From positions 1,707,001 through 1,771,000 of the forward strand of contig NZ_CP102409.1 in NCBI RefSeq assembly GCF_024628725.1: a stretch of DNA of 64,000 bases. The letters are read 5' to 3'. Source of the stretch: Ruegeria sp. YS9 (GTDB lineage: Bacteria > Pseudomonadota > Alphaproteobacteria > Rhodobacterales > Rhodobacteraceae). The notes under the pieces are model-generated. The model had not been told where the DNA came from. It saw only the letters and a program-made list of their open reading frames with translations, and searched no databases. Position numbers and translations under genes: made by a program. This document shows positions 35,582 through 45,661 of this stretch, piece by piece (position 1 is the stretch's first letter; every line of letters begins with the position of its first letter).

Positions 35582-36529
35582 TTACCGTGACGTCACACCC
35601 GGCAGGATGCACAGCATTTCATAGATCAGGTTGGCTGCCGTCAGGGCCGTGTTGCCGGATGGGTCATACGGAGGTGAAACCTCGACCAGGTCACACCCCA
35701 CCATATTCACGCCCTGCAACGCGTGGATCAGTTGCAGCGCCTGCGGCGTGGTCAGCCCGGCAATCTCTGGCGTCCCCGTGCCCGGCGCAAAGGCCGGGTC
35801 CAGGCTGTCGATGTCATAGGTGACGTAAACCGGATGATCCCCGATGATCTTGCGGATCTGAGAGCCGATCTGCGTCAGGTTCTGCTGCCACAACTCCCAG
35901 GCCGGGAACTGGCGGAAGCCCCAATCGCTGGCTTCGGTGAAATCCGAAGCCGCGTAGCCCGATCCGCGAATGCCGATCTGAAAGGTCTTGTCGGGGACAA
36001 TCAGCCCCTCTTCATAGGCGCGGCGGAAGACGGTTCCGTGGGTCTCTTTCTCGCCGAACATCTCGTCATTCACATCCGCATGGGCATCCACATGCACCAG
36101 AGCCACCGGCCCATGCTTTGCCGCAATGGCCCGCAGGATCGGCAGGGTGATCGAGTGATCGCCCCCCATCGCCACCGGGGTCACGTTCTTTGCCAGGATC
36201 GCATCATAGCTTTCCCTGATGATCCTCAGGCTGTCCGCAAGCGAAAAGGTGTTGATCGCCAGATCCCCGATATCCGCGATTTGCAAGCTGTCGAACGGAG
36301 CCGCCGAGGTGGCCATGTTGTAGGGCCTTATCATCGCGCTTTCGCTGCGGATCTGTTTGGGTCCGAACCGGGTGCCCGATCGCCACGAGGTGCCGATATC
36401 CATCGGAATCCCCAGAACCGCCACATCCAGCCCCGCCAGCGAGGCCGCCTGCGGCAGGCGCATAAACGTATTCGGCCCCGAAAACCGCGCCAGATCATTG
36501 CCGCTGACCGGTTGATTGAATTCAGTCAT
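35582..36529 (-). CDS. speB: Ureohydrolase, agmatinase/guanidinobutyrase type (first of two)
   Basis: The 315-residue enzyme has the arginase-fold Mn sites: GGDHSI (about residue 124), HVDAHADV (about 149) and DIDSLDPAFAPGTGTPE (about 230). It cleaves a guanidino group to urea and an amine. Agmatine, guanidinobutyrate and guanidinopropionate enzymes cannot be separated by these motifs, so the symbol is provisional. A related gene lies just upstream on the same strand and an M20 amidohydrolase after that. Confidence 0.85.
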   Translation of the reverse strand: MTEFNQPVSGNDLARFSGPNTFMRLPQAASLAGLDVAVLGIPMDIGTSWRSGTRFGPKQIRSESAMIRPYNMATSAAPFDSLQIADIGDLAINTFSLADSLRIIRESYDAILAKNVTPVAMGGDHSITLPILRAIAAKHGPVALVHVDAHADVNDEMFGEKETHGTVFRRAYEEGLIVPDKTFQIGIRGSGYAASDFTEASDWGFRQFPAWELWQQNLTQIGSQIRKIIGDHPVYVTYDIDSLDPAFAPGTGTPEIAGLTTPQALQLIHALQGVNMVGCDLVEVSPPYDPSGNTALTAANLIYEMLCILPGVTSR

Positions 36530-36616
36530 GCGCGTTTTATCCCCATCCCTTCAACTTTCTTTACCCAGCACATACCGGAAGTATGGCTAACCAATGGTTA
36601 ATACGCATCCAAACGG

Positions 36617-37585
36617 TTATGTTTTTGCCAGCTTGTTCCAACCCAACAGGCAGACGATCTGCGTCGCCACATGGGCACCCGCAATCGCCGTGGCGCCGGA
36701 TGTATCGAACGGCGGAGACACCTCGACCACGTCGCCGCCCTTGATGTTTATCCCGGCGATGTCACGCAGGATGATCTGCGCCTGAATGGAACTCAAACCA
36801 CCCCAAACCGGCGTGCCGGTGCCGGGGGCAAAGGCCGGGTCCAGACCATCGATGTCGAAACTCAGATAGACCGGGCTGTCGCCCAGAATACCCTTGATCT
36901 TCTGCGCCACGGCAGCGGGGCCGGATTCATAGACCTCGCGCGCGTCGATGATGTTGACGCCCAGCGTGTCCTCGTTGGTGGTGCGGATCCCCACCTGGAC
37001 TGAGCGTTTCGGGTCCACGATCCCCGACTTCACCGCCTTGTAGAACATGGTGCCGTGGTCCACCCGGCTCATGTCGTCATCGGCCCAGGTGTCGGTATGC
37101 GCATCGAACTGCAACAGCGACATCGGCCCGTATTTCTCGGCATAGGCCTTGAGGATCGGAAAGCTGATATAGTGATCGCCCCCCAACGTAACCGAGGCCA
37201 CATCCGCCGCCAGAATGGTGCGGATATGGTCGGTCAGCGTGTCGGGAAAGGCGGGGATGTTGGCATAGTCATAGGCCATGTCGCCGTAATCGATGATTGC
37301 CAGCTCGCTGAGCGCATCGAAGGGCCAGCCATAGGGCGCATCGGGCGATTGCAGGGCGCTCGCCTCGCGGATCGCACGTGGGCCCAGACGGGTGCCCGGG
37401 CGGTTGGTCACCGCCTGATCGAACGGCACACCGGTCACGGCGATGTCGGCGCCCGTCAGATCCTTGGTGTACAGACGCCGCAGAAACGAGGTCGCCCCGC
37501 CAAAGGTGTTTTCATAGGACAGGCCTTTGAGGTCCGGGTTGGTGAATGCCTCATCCACCTGGTTTTTTGCGTCTTCCAGTGCCAT
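36617..37585 (-). CDS. Ureohydrolase, agmatinase type (second of two)
   Basis: The 322-residue protein has the same fold and metal motifs as its neighbour, with differences: GGDHYISFP instead of GGDHSI, QFDAHTDTW, and SFDIDGLDPAFAPGTGTPVWGG. The Tyr after GGDH and the general divergence suggest a different guanidino substrate from the first copy. It lies 87 bases upstream of that gene, and its ATG follows the M20 gene by 12 bases, so all three are probably one operon. Confidence 0.85.
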   Translation of the reverse strand: MALEDAKNQVDEAFTNPDLKGLSYENTFGGATSFLRRLYTKDLTGADIAVTGVPFDQAVTNRPGTRLGPRAIREASALQSPDAPYGWPFDALSELAIIDYGDMAYDYANIPAFPDTLTDHIRTILAADVASVTLGGDHYISFPILKAYAEKYGPMSLLQFDAHTDTWADDDMSRVDHGTMFYKAVKSGIVDPKRSVQVGIRTTNEDTLGVNIIDAREVYESGPAAVAQKIKGILGDSPVYLSFDIDGLDPAFAPGTGTPVWGGLSSIQAQIILRDIAGINIKGGDVVEVSPPFDTSGATAIAGAHVATQIVCLLGWNKLAKT

Positions 37586-37597
37586 TTCATTACCCCA

Positions 37598-38761
37598 TCA
37601 GCCCAAGGGCTGCGCCTTTTCCACGATCCGTGCGAAGAACGATGCCCCCACCGGCGCGATATCATCATTGAAGTTGTATTTCGGATGATGCAGCCCCGCA
37701 CCATCCCCCTGCCCCAGAAACAGATAGGCCCCTGGTCGCGACTGCAACATGTACGAAAAATCCTCGGCCCCCATGTCGCGCCCCATTGTGTCGACCACCC
37801 GCTCAGGCCCCGACACTTCGCGCGCGACGGTGGCGGCAAAGGCTGCCTTTTCAGCATCGTTGATCGTGGCCGGGTATCCCACCTGATATTCCAGCCGTGC
37901 CTCGACACCGTAAGACGCGGCCTGCCCCTGAACGATCTGCTCCATCCGCTCCATCACCATCTTCTGTACAGCGGGATCAAAGGTCCGCACGGTTCCGTTC
38001 AAATAGGCAGTATCAGGGATCACGTTGTTCACCGTTCCGGCATGGATCTGAGTGACCGAAACAACCAGGTCTTCCACCGCATAGTGGTTGCGGCTGACAA
38101 TGGTCTGGATTGCCTGCGCAATGCCGCAGGCCGCCATGACCGGGTCGCGGGTCTGATGTGGCATGGCGCCATGGCCGCCGACCCCTTGAATATGAATCTC
38201 GAACGTATCCACCGCCGCCATGATCGGTCCCGGCGTGGTGTGGAACGTACCTTCCGGGTTTCCCGGATCATTGTGTATTCCATAGACCTCAGAGATATCG
38301 AACCGCTCCATGATGCCTTCTTCGACCATCACGCCCGCGCCACCGCCTTCTTCCTCGGCCGGTTGAAAGATCAGGGCCACACGGCCGCGGAAATTTCGCG
38401 TTTCGGCCAGATACCGCGCCGCACCCAGCAGCATTGTGGTGTGCCCGTCATGCCCGCAGGCATGCATCTTTCCGGGGTTCTTCGATGAATACCCGACGCC
38501 TGTTTCCTCGGTAATCGGCAATGCATCCATATCGGCACGCAGCCCGATCGTCGGCCCGTCACCCTGCCCGTTGATGATCGCGACCATCCCGGTCTTTGCG
38601 ATCCCTTCATGCAATTCATCGACCCCGAATTCACGCAGACGCTCGGCCACAAACGCGGCAGTCTCAAAGCACTCGAATTCCAACTCGGGTATCGTATGCA
38701 GATACTGGCGCCATCTGGTCATATCGGCAGAGAAATCGGCAATTCGGTTGACGACGGGCAT
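37598..38761 (-). CDS. M20 family amidohydrolase (hippurate-hydrolase-like)
   Basis: The 387-residue metallopeptidase has CGHDGHTTMLLGAARYL (about residues 100-116), the EEGGGAGVMVEEG segment (about 136-148) and AEDFSYML near the C-terminus, which carry its metal ligands. Relatives hydrolyse N-acyl amino acids. It is the first gene of the unit with the two ureohydrolases, which suggests degradation of acylated amines or guanidino compounds. An AGGAG ribosome site supports the start at 38761; longer frames are shadows of mazG on the other strand. Confidence 0.87.
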   Translation of the reverse strand: MPVVNRIADFSADMTRWRQYLHTIPELEFECFETAAFVAERLREFGVDELHEGIAKTGMVAIINGQGDGPTIGLRADMDALPITEETGVGYSSKNPGKMHACGHDGHTTMLLGAARYLAETRNFRGRVALIFQPAEEEGGGAGVMVEEGIMERFDISEVYGIHNDPGNPEGTFHTTPGPIMAAVDTFEIHIQGVGGHGAMPHQTRDPVMAACGIAQAIQTIVSRNHYAVEDLVVSVTQIHAGTVNNVIPDTAYLNGTVRTFDPAVQKMVMERMEQIVQGQAASYGVEARLEYQVGYPATINDAEKAAFAATVAREVSGPERVVDTMGRDMGAEDFSYMLQSRPGAYLFLGQGDGAGLHHPKYNFNDDIAPVGASFFARIVEKAQPLG

Positions 38762-38827
38762 CTGGGCTGGACTCCTGATCGGGACTGCGGGATGGATGCA
38801 TCTGACACCGGAATGAAAGGGTTCGCA

Positions 38828-39694
38828 ATGGCCGAAAATCCTCTGATCCATGACAGCGACGCTGGTATCGAGCGTCTGCTGGAAATCATGCGGCGCCTGC
38901 GTGATCCGCAAACCGGTTGCCCGTGGGATATCGAACAGGATTTCGCAACCATCGCGCCCTATACGATAGAAGAGGCTTATGAGGTCGCCGACGCGATCGA
39001 GCGCGAGGTCTGGGACGAGCTGAAGGGAGAGCTGGGCGATCTGCTGTTCCAATCGGTCTTTCACGCACAAATGGCTGAAGAGGCTGGGTATTTCACCTTT
39101 CAGGACGTGGTGCGCACCATGTCAGACAAGATGGTCAACCGCCACCCGCATGTTTTTGGCGACGAATCCCGCGACAAGTCCGCCGATCAGCAGACCCGGG
39201 ATTGGGAAACGATCAAGGCGGCCGAACGTGCGGGCAAAGAACAGAAAGGCGCGCTGGACGGGGTGGCCGCCAACCTGCCTGCCCTGCTGCGGGCCCATAA
39301 GTTGCAAAAACGGGCCGCACGCGTGGGGTTCGACTGGCCCGATGCAAGCTACGTGCTGGCCAAGATCACCGAAGAAGCCGCCGAGTTGGAAGAGGCGCGT
39401 GACAAGATGGACGCGGATGCGCTTGAGGATGAATTCGGTGATCTGCTGTTCGTGATGGTCAATCTGGGCCGCCACCTGGGTATCGAACCCGAAGCCGCCC
39501 TGCGCCGCACCAATGCCAAGTTCACCCGTCGCTTTGAACAGGTCGAAGCCCGGCTGGCCGAGCGGGGAAAGACCCCCTCGCAAAGCGATCTGGCCGAGAT
39601 GGACGCGCTCTGGGACGAGGTCAAAACCGAAGAGCACCGCGCCAACGGCAAACTCCCGCCGGTGGACGCCATGGCAGCCCCCAGAAACGGGTAG
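38828..39694 (+). CDS. mazG: Nucleoside triphosphate pyrophosphohydrolase MazG
   Basis: The 288-residue protein has two MazG domains (about residues 20-130 and 165-260). The metal-binding patterns EEAYEVADAI with GELGDLLFQ and the second EEAAELEEA with EFGDLLFV are intact. It hydrolyses (d)NTPs, for example to clean the nucleotide pool. The ATG at 38828 has an AAAGGG site 7 bases upstream; an ATG at 38813 is weaker. It is divergent from the M20 gene. Confidence 0.93.
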   Translation: MAENPLIHDSDAGIERLLEIMRRLRDPQTGCPWDIEQDFATIAPYTIEEAYEVADAIEREVWDELKGELGDLLFQSVFHAQMAEEAGYFTFQDVVRTMSDKMVNRHPHVFGDESRDKSADQQTRDWETIKAAERAGKEQKGALDGVAANLPALLRAHKLQKRAARVGFDWPDASYVLAKITEEAAELEEARDKMDADALEDEFGDLLFVMVNLGRHLGIEPEAALRRTNAKFTRRFEQVEARLAERGKTPSQSDLAEMDALWDEVKTEEHRANGKLPPVDAMAAPRNG

Positions 39695-39748
39695 ACAAGC
39701 CATCCGACACTTGCGAGTGTCCCACCTTCAAGACCACCGGAGACGCCC

Positions 39749-40690
39749 ATGCCCCCTCGCAAGATCATCATCGACACCGATCCCGGACAGGACGATGCCG
39801 TCGCCATCCTGCTGGCGCTGGCCAGCCCGGAGGACATCGAGGTTCTTGGTATTACGGCGGTCGCGGGCAACGTGCCCCTGGAATTGACCGCCAAGAACGC
39901 TCGGATCGTGTGCGAACTGGCGGGGCGGACTGACATACCCGTTTACGCGGGCTGCGACAGACCGTTGAACCGCGCGTTGGTCACGGCCGAGCATGTGCAT
40001 GGCAAGACAGGGCTGGATGGCCCGGACCTGCCCGATCCGCAGATGCCGCTGACCGAGGGCCACGCGGTGGATTTCATCATCGACACCCTGCGCGCCGAAG
40101 AACCGGGCACCGTGACCCTTTGTCCGCTGGGGCCTCTGACGAATATCGCGACCGCATTCAACAAAGCCCCTGATATTGTTGATCGGGTGCAGGAAATCGT
40201 TCTGATGGGCGGGGCGTATTTCGAGGTTGGGAACATAACTCCAACAGCAGAGTTCAACATTCACGTCGACCCGGAAGCAGCTGATATCGTTTTCAAATCC
40301 GGAAGGCCGATTGTGGTTATGCCGTTGGATGTCACGCATAAGGCGCTGGTCACCAAACCCCGCAACGATGCGTTCCGTGCTCTGGGAAACAAAGTCGGAC
40401 TCGCTGTCGCCGAGATGACCGATTTCTTTGAGAGGTTTGACAAGGAAAAATACGGCAGCGCGGGTGCGCCTTTGCACGACCCCTGCGTGACCGCCTATCT
40501 GATCCGGCCCGAGCTGTTTTCAGGCCGTCATGTGAATGTCGAAATTGAAACCGGGTCCGAACTGACCATGGGCATGACCGTCGCAGATTGGTGGGGCGTG
40601 ACCGACCGCGCGCCCAATGCGCTGTTCATGGGGGACATCGACGCTGACGGCTTCTTTGACCTGCTGACAGAAAGGCTGGCCAGATTATGA
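39749..40690 (+). CDS. Inosine/uridine-type nucleoside hydrolase
   Basis: The 313-residue enzyme begins KIIIDTDPGQDDAVAILLAL, the nucleoside hydrolase calcium site (DTDPGxDDA). It also has the IVLMGGAYFEVGNITPTAEFN stretch and HDPCVTAYL near the C-terminus. It splits nucleosides into base and ribose for salvage. The specific group (inosine-uridine or pyrimidine) is not settled. A CGGAGA ribosome site precedes the start. The GNAT gene overlaps its stop (ATGA). Confidence 0.9.
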   Translation: MPPRKIIIDTDPGQDDAVAILLALASPEDIEVLGITAVAGNVPLELTAKNARIVCELAGRTDIPVYAGCDRPLNRALVTAEHVHGKTGLDGPDLPDPQMPLTEGHAVDFIIDTLRAEEPGTVTLCPLGPLTNIATAFNKAPDIVDRVQEIVLMGGAYFEVGNITPTAEFNIHVDPEAADIVFKSGRPIVVMPLDVTHKALVTKPRNDAFRALGNKVGLAVAEMTDFFERFDKEKYGSAGAPLHDPCVTAYLIRPELFSGRHVNVEIETGSELTMGMTVADWWGVTDRAPNALFMGDIDADGFFDLLTERLARL

Positions 40691-41136
40691 GCGCCACCCT
40701 GCGCCTTGCGCGCCCCGAAGACCTGGACCGCCTGATGGCTCTGGTCACCGCCTTCCATACCGAGGCCGGATTGACGCAAGACCCGGACCAGACCCGAAAT
40801 GCTCTGACACCCCTGCTCGAGGGTATTCCCCATGGCTGTGTCTATCTGATCGGACCCGGACGGGCGCCGTTGGGCTACATCATCCTGACCTTCGGCTGGT
40901 CCGTCGAATTCGGCGGCATGGACGGTTTCGTCGACGAAATCTATATCCGACCCGCTGTTCGCGGGCGCGGCATTGCAACCGAGGTTCTGCTGGCACTTCC
41001 CAAAGCTTTGTCCGAAGCGGGGCTGACTGCCCTTCATCTGGAAGTCGACCGAAACAATGAGGCCGCTCAGAAAATCTATCTGCGCACCGGGTTCAAACCA
41101 CGCGACAGATATATGCTGATGAGCAAGTTGCTTTAA
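40687..41136 (+). CDS. GNAT family N-acetyltransferase
   Basis: The 149-residue protein has the GNAT fold with the acetyl-CoA loop VRGRGIATEVL (about residues 98-108) and the final HLEVDRNNEAAQKIYLRTGFKPRDRY. Its acceptor is unknown. It overlaps the nucleoside hydrolase stop and should be cotranscribed with it. Its 3' end overlaps the last bases of a small convergent lipoprotein gene. Confidence 0.87.
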   Translation: MSATLRLARPEDLDRLMALVTAFHTEAGLTQDPDQTRNALTPLLEGIPHGCVYLIGPGRAPLGYIILTFGWSVEFGGMDGFVDEIYIRPAVRGRGIATEVLLALPKALSEAGLTALHLEVDRNNEAAQKIYLRTGFKPRDRYMLMSKLL

Positions 41137-41297
41137 CGAGACTCGCCACGGAAGATATTGGCCGGGTTCATGTCCTGTACCGGGTCACTCGCCGAGACCT
41201 GGTCTCCGGTTATTGGGTAGGTTCCCGGACCCGCGCAGGCGGAAAGAACTGTGATGGACGTTGCTGCGATTACCAGAAGGAATTTGGATACAGACAT
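41133..41297 (-). CDS. Small lipoprotein
   Basis: The 54-residue protein has a lipoprotein signal (MSVSKFLLVIAATSITVLSAC, Cys at about 21) and a short polar tail ending in NPANIFRGESR. An AAAGGAG ribosome site lies 7 bases upstream of the ATG at 41297. It should be anchored in the envelope. No family is recognised. The AT-rich region upstream, with palindrome TTACTTAGTAA at 41347-41357, may carry its promoter. Confidence 0.65.
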   Translation of the reverse strand: MSVSKFLLVIAATSITVLSACAGPGTYPITGDQVSASDPVQDMNPANIFRGESR

Positions 41298-41797
41298 CGT
41301 GGTCTCCTTTCTGCAATGCATTCAGATTAGATCACGTGGCCGTGCTTTACTTAGTAACAAGTTCACACATAATGAGATTTTTGCATTCTTTTAGATACAA
41401 AAAGGCTGATTCAATACGCCTGCGAAGCAGAGACCACTGAAATGATTGCGTAATCCGGATCACGTCTTTCTCGCAAAAAGATCGAAGATTTCTCGGAAAC
41501 CATCAACTTCAAGTGCAGGCAGGTACGGCAATCGTAAACCCAGAGAAGGATCGAACCAGAAAGGTTCAATCAAGGGTGGATATCACCTGAAGCCGTGTTT
41601 CCCGCCGCAACCTTTACCGCGATCGTCCGGAAGACGCCGGTTCAGGGCCCAAGAAACGCTTGGATCCAAGAATTCCGAAGGGTCAACAGCACCAATTGAT
41701 CCATCACGCGGATTGCGGCACGGGCAGCGGAACGACCGCTTGGTGGATCAGAGACCGGAACTATAAGAAATGAGGGCCATTGGCCCCCATTCCATGC
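41298..41797. other. Gene-free region of about 500 bases
   Basis: No convincing gene is present. Positions 41330-41430 are AT-rich and promoter-like, including palindrome TTACTTAGTAA (41347-41357). From about 41440 to 41755 the minus strand holds two adjoining open stretches broken by in-frame stops. Their composition is protein-like (PFWFDPSLGLRLPYLPALEV), so this may be a decayed gene. The eno terminator is at the right end. I cannot identify the ancestor. Confidence 0.4.
41769..41791 (-). terminator. Rho-independent terminator of eno
   Basis: AATGAGGGCC and GGCCCCCATT form a 10-bp stem (one G-U pair on the RNA) with loop ATT. It begins 6 bases after the eno stop on the minus strand and is followed by TTCTTAT. 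Confidence 0.7.
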
Positions 41798-43108
<1,311 letters not shown>

Positions 43109-43142
43109 TCATAGCAGCAACCGGCCAAAAGTAAACCGCTTC

Positions 43143-43185
43143 CGTTAACGCTAACACGCATATTGCCGGACATTTAGGGCTAACA
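43143..43185. promoter_or_regulatory. Two LacI-type operator-like sites upstream of eno
   Basis: CGTTAACGCTAACA (43143-43156) and ATTTAGGGCTAACA (43172-43185) resemble the palindrome TGTTAGCGCTAACA at 12 and 11 of 14 positions. Their centres are 29 bases apart. The palindrome is what I recall for CceR/PckR, the LacI-type carbon regulator of alphaproteobacteria. A possible eno promoter (TTTACT and TATGAC on the minus strand) lies just downstream. Confidence 0.5.
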
Positions 43186-43208
43186 GTCCGCTGTTTGCGC
43201 CAACAGGG

Positions 43209-44087
43209 TCAGGCAGGGTCCAATTCGCGCGCCAGACGCCGTTCGCGGACAAAGGTATAAAGGCCCGAACCGATGATCAGGGTCGCCCCCGCCAGTGTCA
43301 GCACATCAGGACGTTCACCGAACACCAGCATTCCAGCGAGGATCGAAAACACCAGACGCGTGTACCGGAACGGCATCAGGGCCGAGGCTTCGCCCACTCT
43401 CATCGCAGTGACAATGCCGTAGTACCCCAGAACGCCAAATCCGATCGCCCCCGCATAAGGGCCCGTTTGACCAGCTTGAACCGGCACGAAGGATGCCCCG
43501 GGCATGACCATCAGAACCAGGCCGGCGACAGCAACCGCAATATAGGCCTGCATCGCAACAACGGATGAGGGCACGCGTGGGTCCAGCTTGCGGGTGATCA
43601 GATCGCGCGCGGCAATTGCGACCACGGACAACACCACAAACAGGGATTCCGGCCGAAAGCCCTCCATCCCCGGGCGGATGATCATCAGAACACCGACAAA
43701 GCCGACGCCGATCGCGCTCCAGCGGCGCCAGCCAACCTGCTCTCCAAGAAACAGGGCCGCCCCCATGGTGACGACCAGCGGCATGGCCTGAAACACGGCC
43801 GCCACGGTGGACAGGTCGATCAGCGACAACGCTGTCACGAACGCTACTGCACCAAAGCCTTCGGTCGCGGCGCGGATCAATGGCAGGGTTTTCCATGCCA
43901 CGGGGTCAAGGATCCGTTTGCGCGTGACCACTGACATCGTGGCAAACACGAGTCCGCAGAACACGCCCAGAAGCACCATGATCTGCCCTGTCGGCACAGA
44001 GCCGGACAGGAGCTTGATGAACATGTCCTCAAGTGCAAAGGCCGCCATCGACCCGATGAGCAGCAGGATGCCGTTTACGTTGTTCAT
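43209..44087 (-). CDS. EamA/DMT-family transporter
   Basis: The 292-residue inner-membrane protein has ten hydrophobic helices in two EamA repeats (NVNGILLLIGSMAAFALEDMFIKL at the start, then FQAMPLVVTMGAALFLGEQVGWRRW). The substrate is unknown. The ATG at 44087 gives the family length; an upstream extension has a poor fit. It is on the same strand as eno, upstream of its operator region, with about 120 bases between it and the eno ribosome site. Confidence 0.85.
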   Translation of the reverse strand: MNNVNGILLLIGSMAAFALEDMFIKLLSGSVPTGQIMVLLGVFCGLVFATMSVVTRKRILDPVAWKTLPLIRAATEGFGAVAFVTALSLIDLSTVAAVFQAMPLVVTMGAALFLGEQVGWRRWSAIGVGFVGVLMIIRPGMEGFRPESLFVVLSVVAIAARDLITRKLDPRVPSSVVAMQAYIAVAVAGLVLMVMPGASFVPVQAGQTGPYAGAIGFGVLGYYGIVTAMRVGEASALMPFRYTRLVFSILAGMLVFGERPDVLTLAGATLIIGSGLYTFVRERRLARELDPA

Positions 44088-44221
44088 ATGCGCGTCCACA
44101 GGAAAAGGGCATGTCAGGTGCCTGTACATGCACAACAACCTCAACCAACGGCATCTGGCAAGACAATTCCCGTCACGCCTGATGAATTAAAGTGAGGGGA
44201 TCAATCGCGTTTCGTGATGGG

Positions 44222-44635
44222 TCAGTCCTTTTCCAGCGGGACGCCATACAGCTCCAACCGGTGCCCCTTCAGCTTGTACCCAAGCTTGGCGGCGATTCTT
44301 TCCTGCAAGGCTTCGATCTCGGGGTCGACGAATTCGATAACCTCTCCTGACTGCATGTCGATCAGGTGGTCGTGGTGATCGCGCTCGGCGTCCTCGTACC
44401 GGGCCCGTCCGTCCCCGAACTCGAGACGTTCCAGAATGCCTGCCTCTTCGAACAGTTTGACCGTGCGATAGACCGTTGCAATGGAAATGCCTTTGTCCAC
44501 GGCGGAAGCCCGCGCATAGAGCTCCTCGACATCCGGGTGGTCGTCGCTCTGTTCCAGTACCTGCGCAATGACCCTTCGTTGACCGGTCATGCGCAGCCCC
44601 TTGGCTTCACAACGCCCAACAATCGTTTCCGACAT
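44222..44635 (-). CDS. Fur-family metalloregulator (Fur/Mur type)
   Basis: The 137-residue protein has the N-terminal winged helix (about residues 1-80; GISIATVYRTVKLFEEAG is the recognition helix) and a metal-binding dimer domain with ERDHHDHLID (about 90-99). No CxxC zinc pair is visible in the C-terminal half. In rhodobacters such proteins regulate manganese or iron genes, so Mur and Fur are both possible. It lies alone between a DMT transporter and an endonuclease-like gene on the same strand. Confidence 0.88.
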   Translation of the reverse strand: MSETIVGRCEAKGLRMTGQRRVIAQVLEQSDDHPDVEELYARASAVDKGISIATVYRTVKLFEEAGILERLEFGDGRARYEDAERDHHDHLIDMQSGEVIEFVDPEIEALQERIAAKLGYKLKGHRLELYGVPLEKD

Positions 44636-44700
44636 GATGCCCCTCAGACTTGCTCGGATGTCTGTCTTAATATGTCTGCGCGCGTTTCGCTACAGGGATT

Positions 44701-45423
44701 TCACCTTTTGCGACCTTCTGATCTAGCGCGCGTCAGATCGGCCCAGACCGGCAGGTGATCAGATGCGATATGTGCCGGACGGGTGTCGTGAACACCGTGC
44801 GCCACGGCCTGTATTCCGCTGCCCAGCGCGATCCGATCCAGCGCACCCAAGGGCTGCGCGGCGGGAAAACTGGGTCTGGCGGGCAGAAACCGCATTTCGG
44901 GCGCCAGGTGATCCAGAACGGGCTGGCGTGACCATTCGTTGAAGTCGCCGGCCCAAACTGTCGGCATCTGGTCCATTTCCCAGTCATTCCGCCGAATGTG
45001 CAAAATCTGTTGCCGCCGTGACGCTGGCAAAAGCCCCAGATGCATACCCATCACGCGCAGTGGTCCGATATGGGTGTCGAACTCGACCCGAACGGCCCCG
45101 CGCGGCTCCAGCCCCGGCAGTTCGTGATGCCCTTTTCGGCGCACCGAGATGCCTTCGCCCCGCCAGATCACCGCGTTGCCGTGCCAGCCCAGACTGCCTG
45201 CGCCGCCCAGATCGACGATCTTCCACCCCGCCTCGTCCAACATGAAATGCGGCAATGCCGCCGGGCGGGGCGGCAGGCGTTTGTCGGCCTCCTGCAACAC
45301 AACGATATCCGCTTTCGTGTTTTCGATGACCTGCAAAATGCGTTGCGGCTGACGCCGGAAATCCAGCCCGACGCATTTCTGAATGTTGTAGCTTGCGATA
45401 CGCAGCGTGGACGAAGTTTGCAT
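44701..45423 (-). CDS. Endonuclease/exonuclease/phosphatase family protein
   Basis: The 240-residue protein has the EEP metal-phosphoesterase pattern: RIASYNIQKC (Asn of the first motif), VVLQEAD (Glu), AGDFNEW (Asp-Asn) and the final SDHLPVWADL (Asp-His). It may act on nucleic acids, nucleotides or lipids; the substrate is not known. The ATG at 45423 starts just before the first motif. Upstream in-frame sequence is not conserved in type. It is divergent from the DMT gene at 45662 with a 238-base gap. Confidence 0.85.
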   Translation of the reverse strand: MQTSSTLRIASYNIQKCVGLDFRRQPQRILQVIENTKADIVVLQEADKRLPPRPAALPHFMLDEAGWKIVDLGGAGSLGWHGNAVIWRGEGISVRRKGHHELPGLEPRGAVRVEFDTHIGPLRVMGMHLGLLPASRRQQILHIRRNDWEMDQMPTVWAGDFNEWSRQPVLDHLAPEMRFLPARPSFPAAQPLGALDRIALGSGIQAVAHGVHDTRPAHIASDHLPVWADLTRARSEGRKR

Positions 45424-45661
45424 GAGGCCATGACCAAGTGAATTGGCCCTAAAGTGCCATGCCTGACGCGAGGCGCAACCCCTCAGCTCGGTTTCCTGCC
45501 TCGGCAATTCCAATACGACACACGCCCCCGGCAATCTGCCTGTTGTTTCGCCGAATGAACCCTGCTTCGCGTCAAAGCAAAGGTTCCGCTTGATCCCCGG
45601 CCCCGCAACCCTCTATCCCGATCCGGTGACGACATCGAAGCGCAGCGAAAGCGAGGCCAAG

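Noticed and set aside
37055..38488. Long plus-strand open frame opposite the second ureohydrolase and the M20 gene
   Set aside because: It is antisense to two genes with complete catalytic motifs; the translated product has no recognisable pattern.
41446..41766. Plus-strand open frame of 106 codons in the gap before eno
   Set aside because: It is basic and low in pattern, with a TTG start and no ribosome site or domain. Reported only as part of a possible decayed locus.
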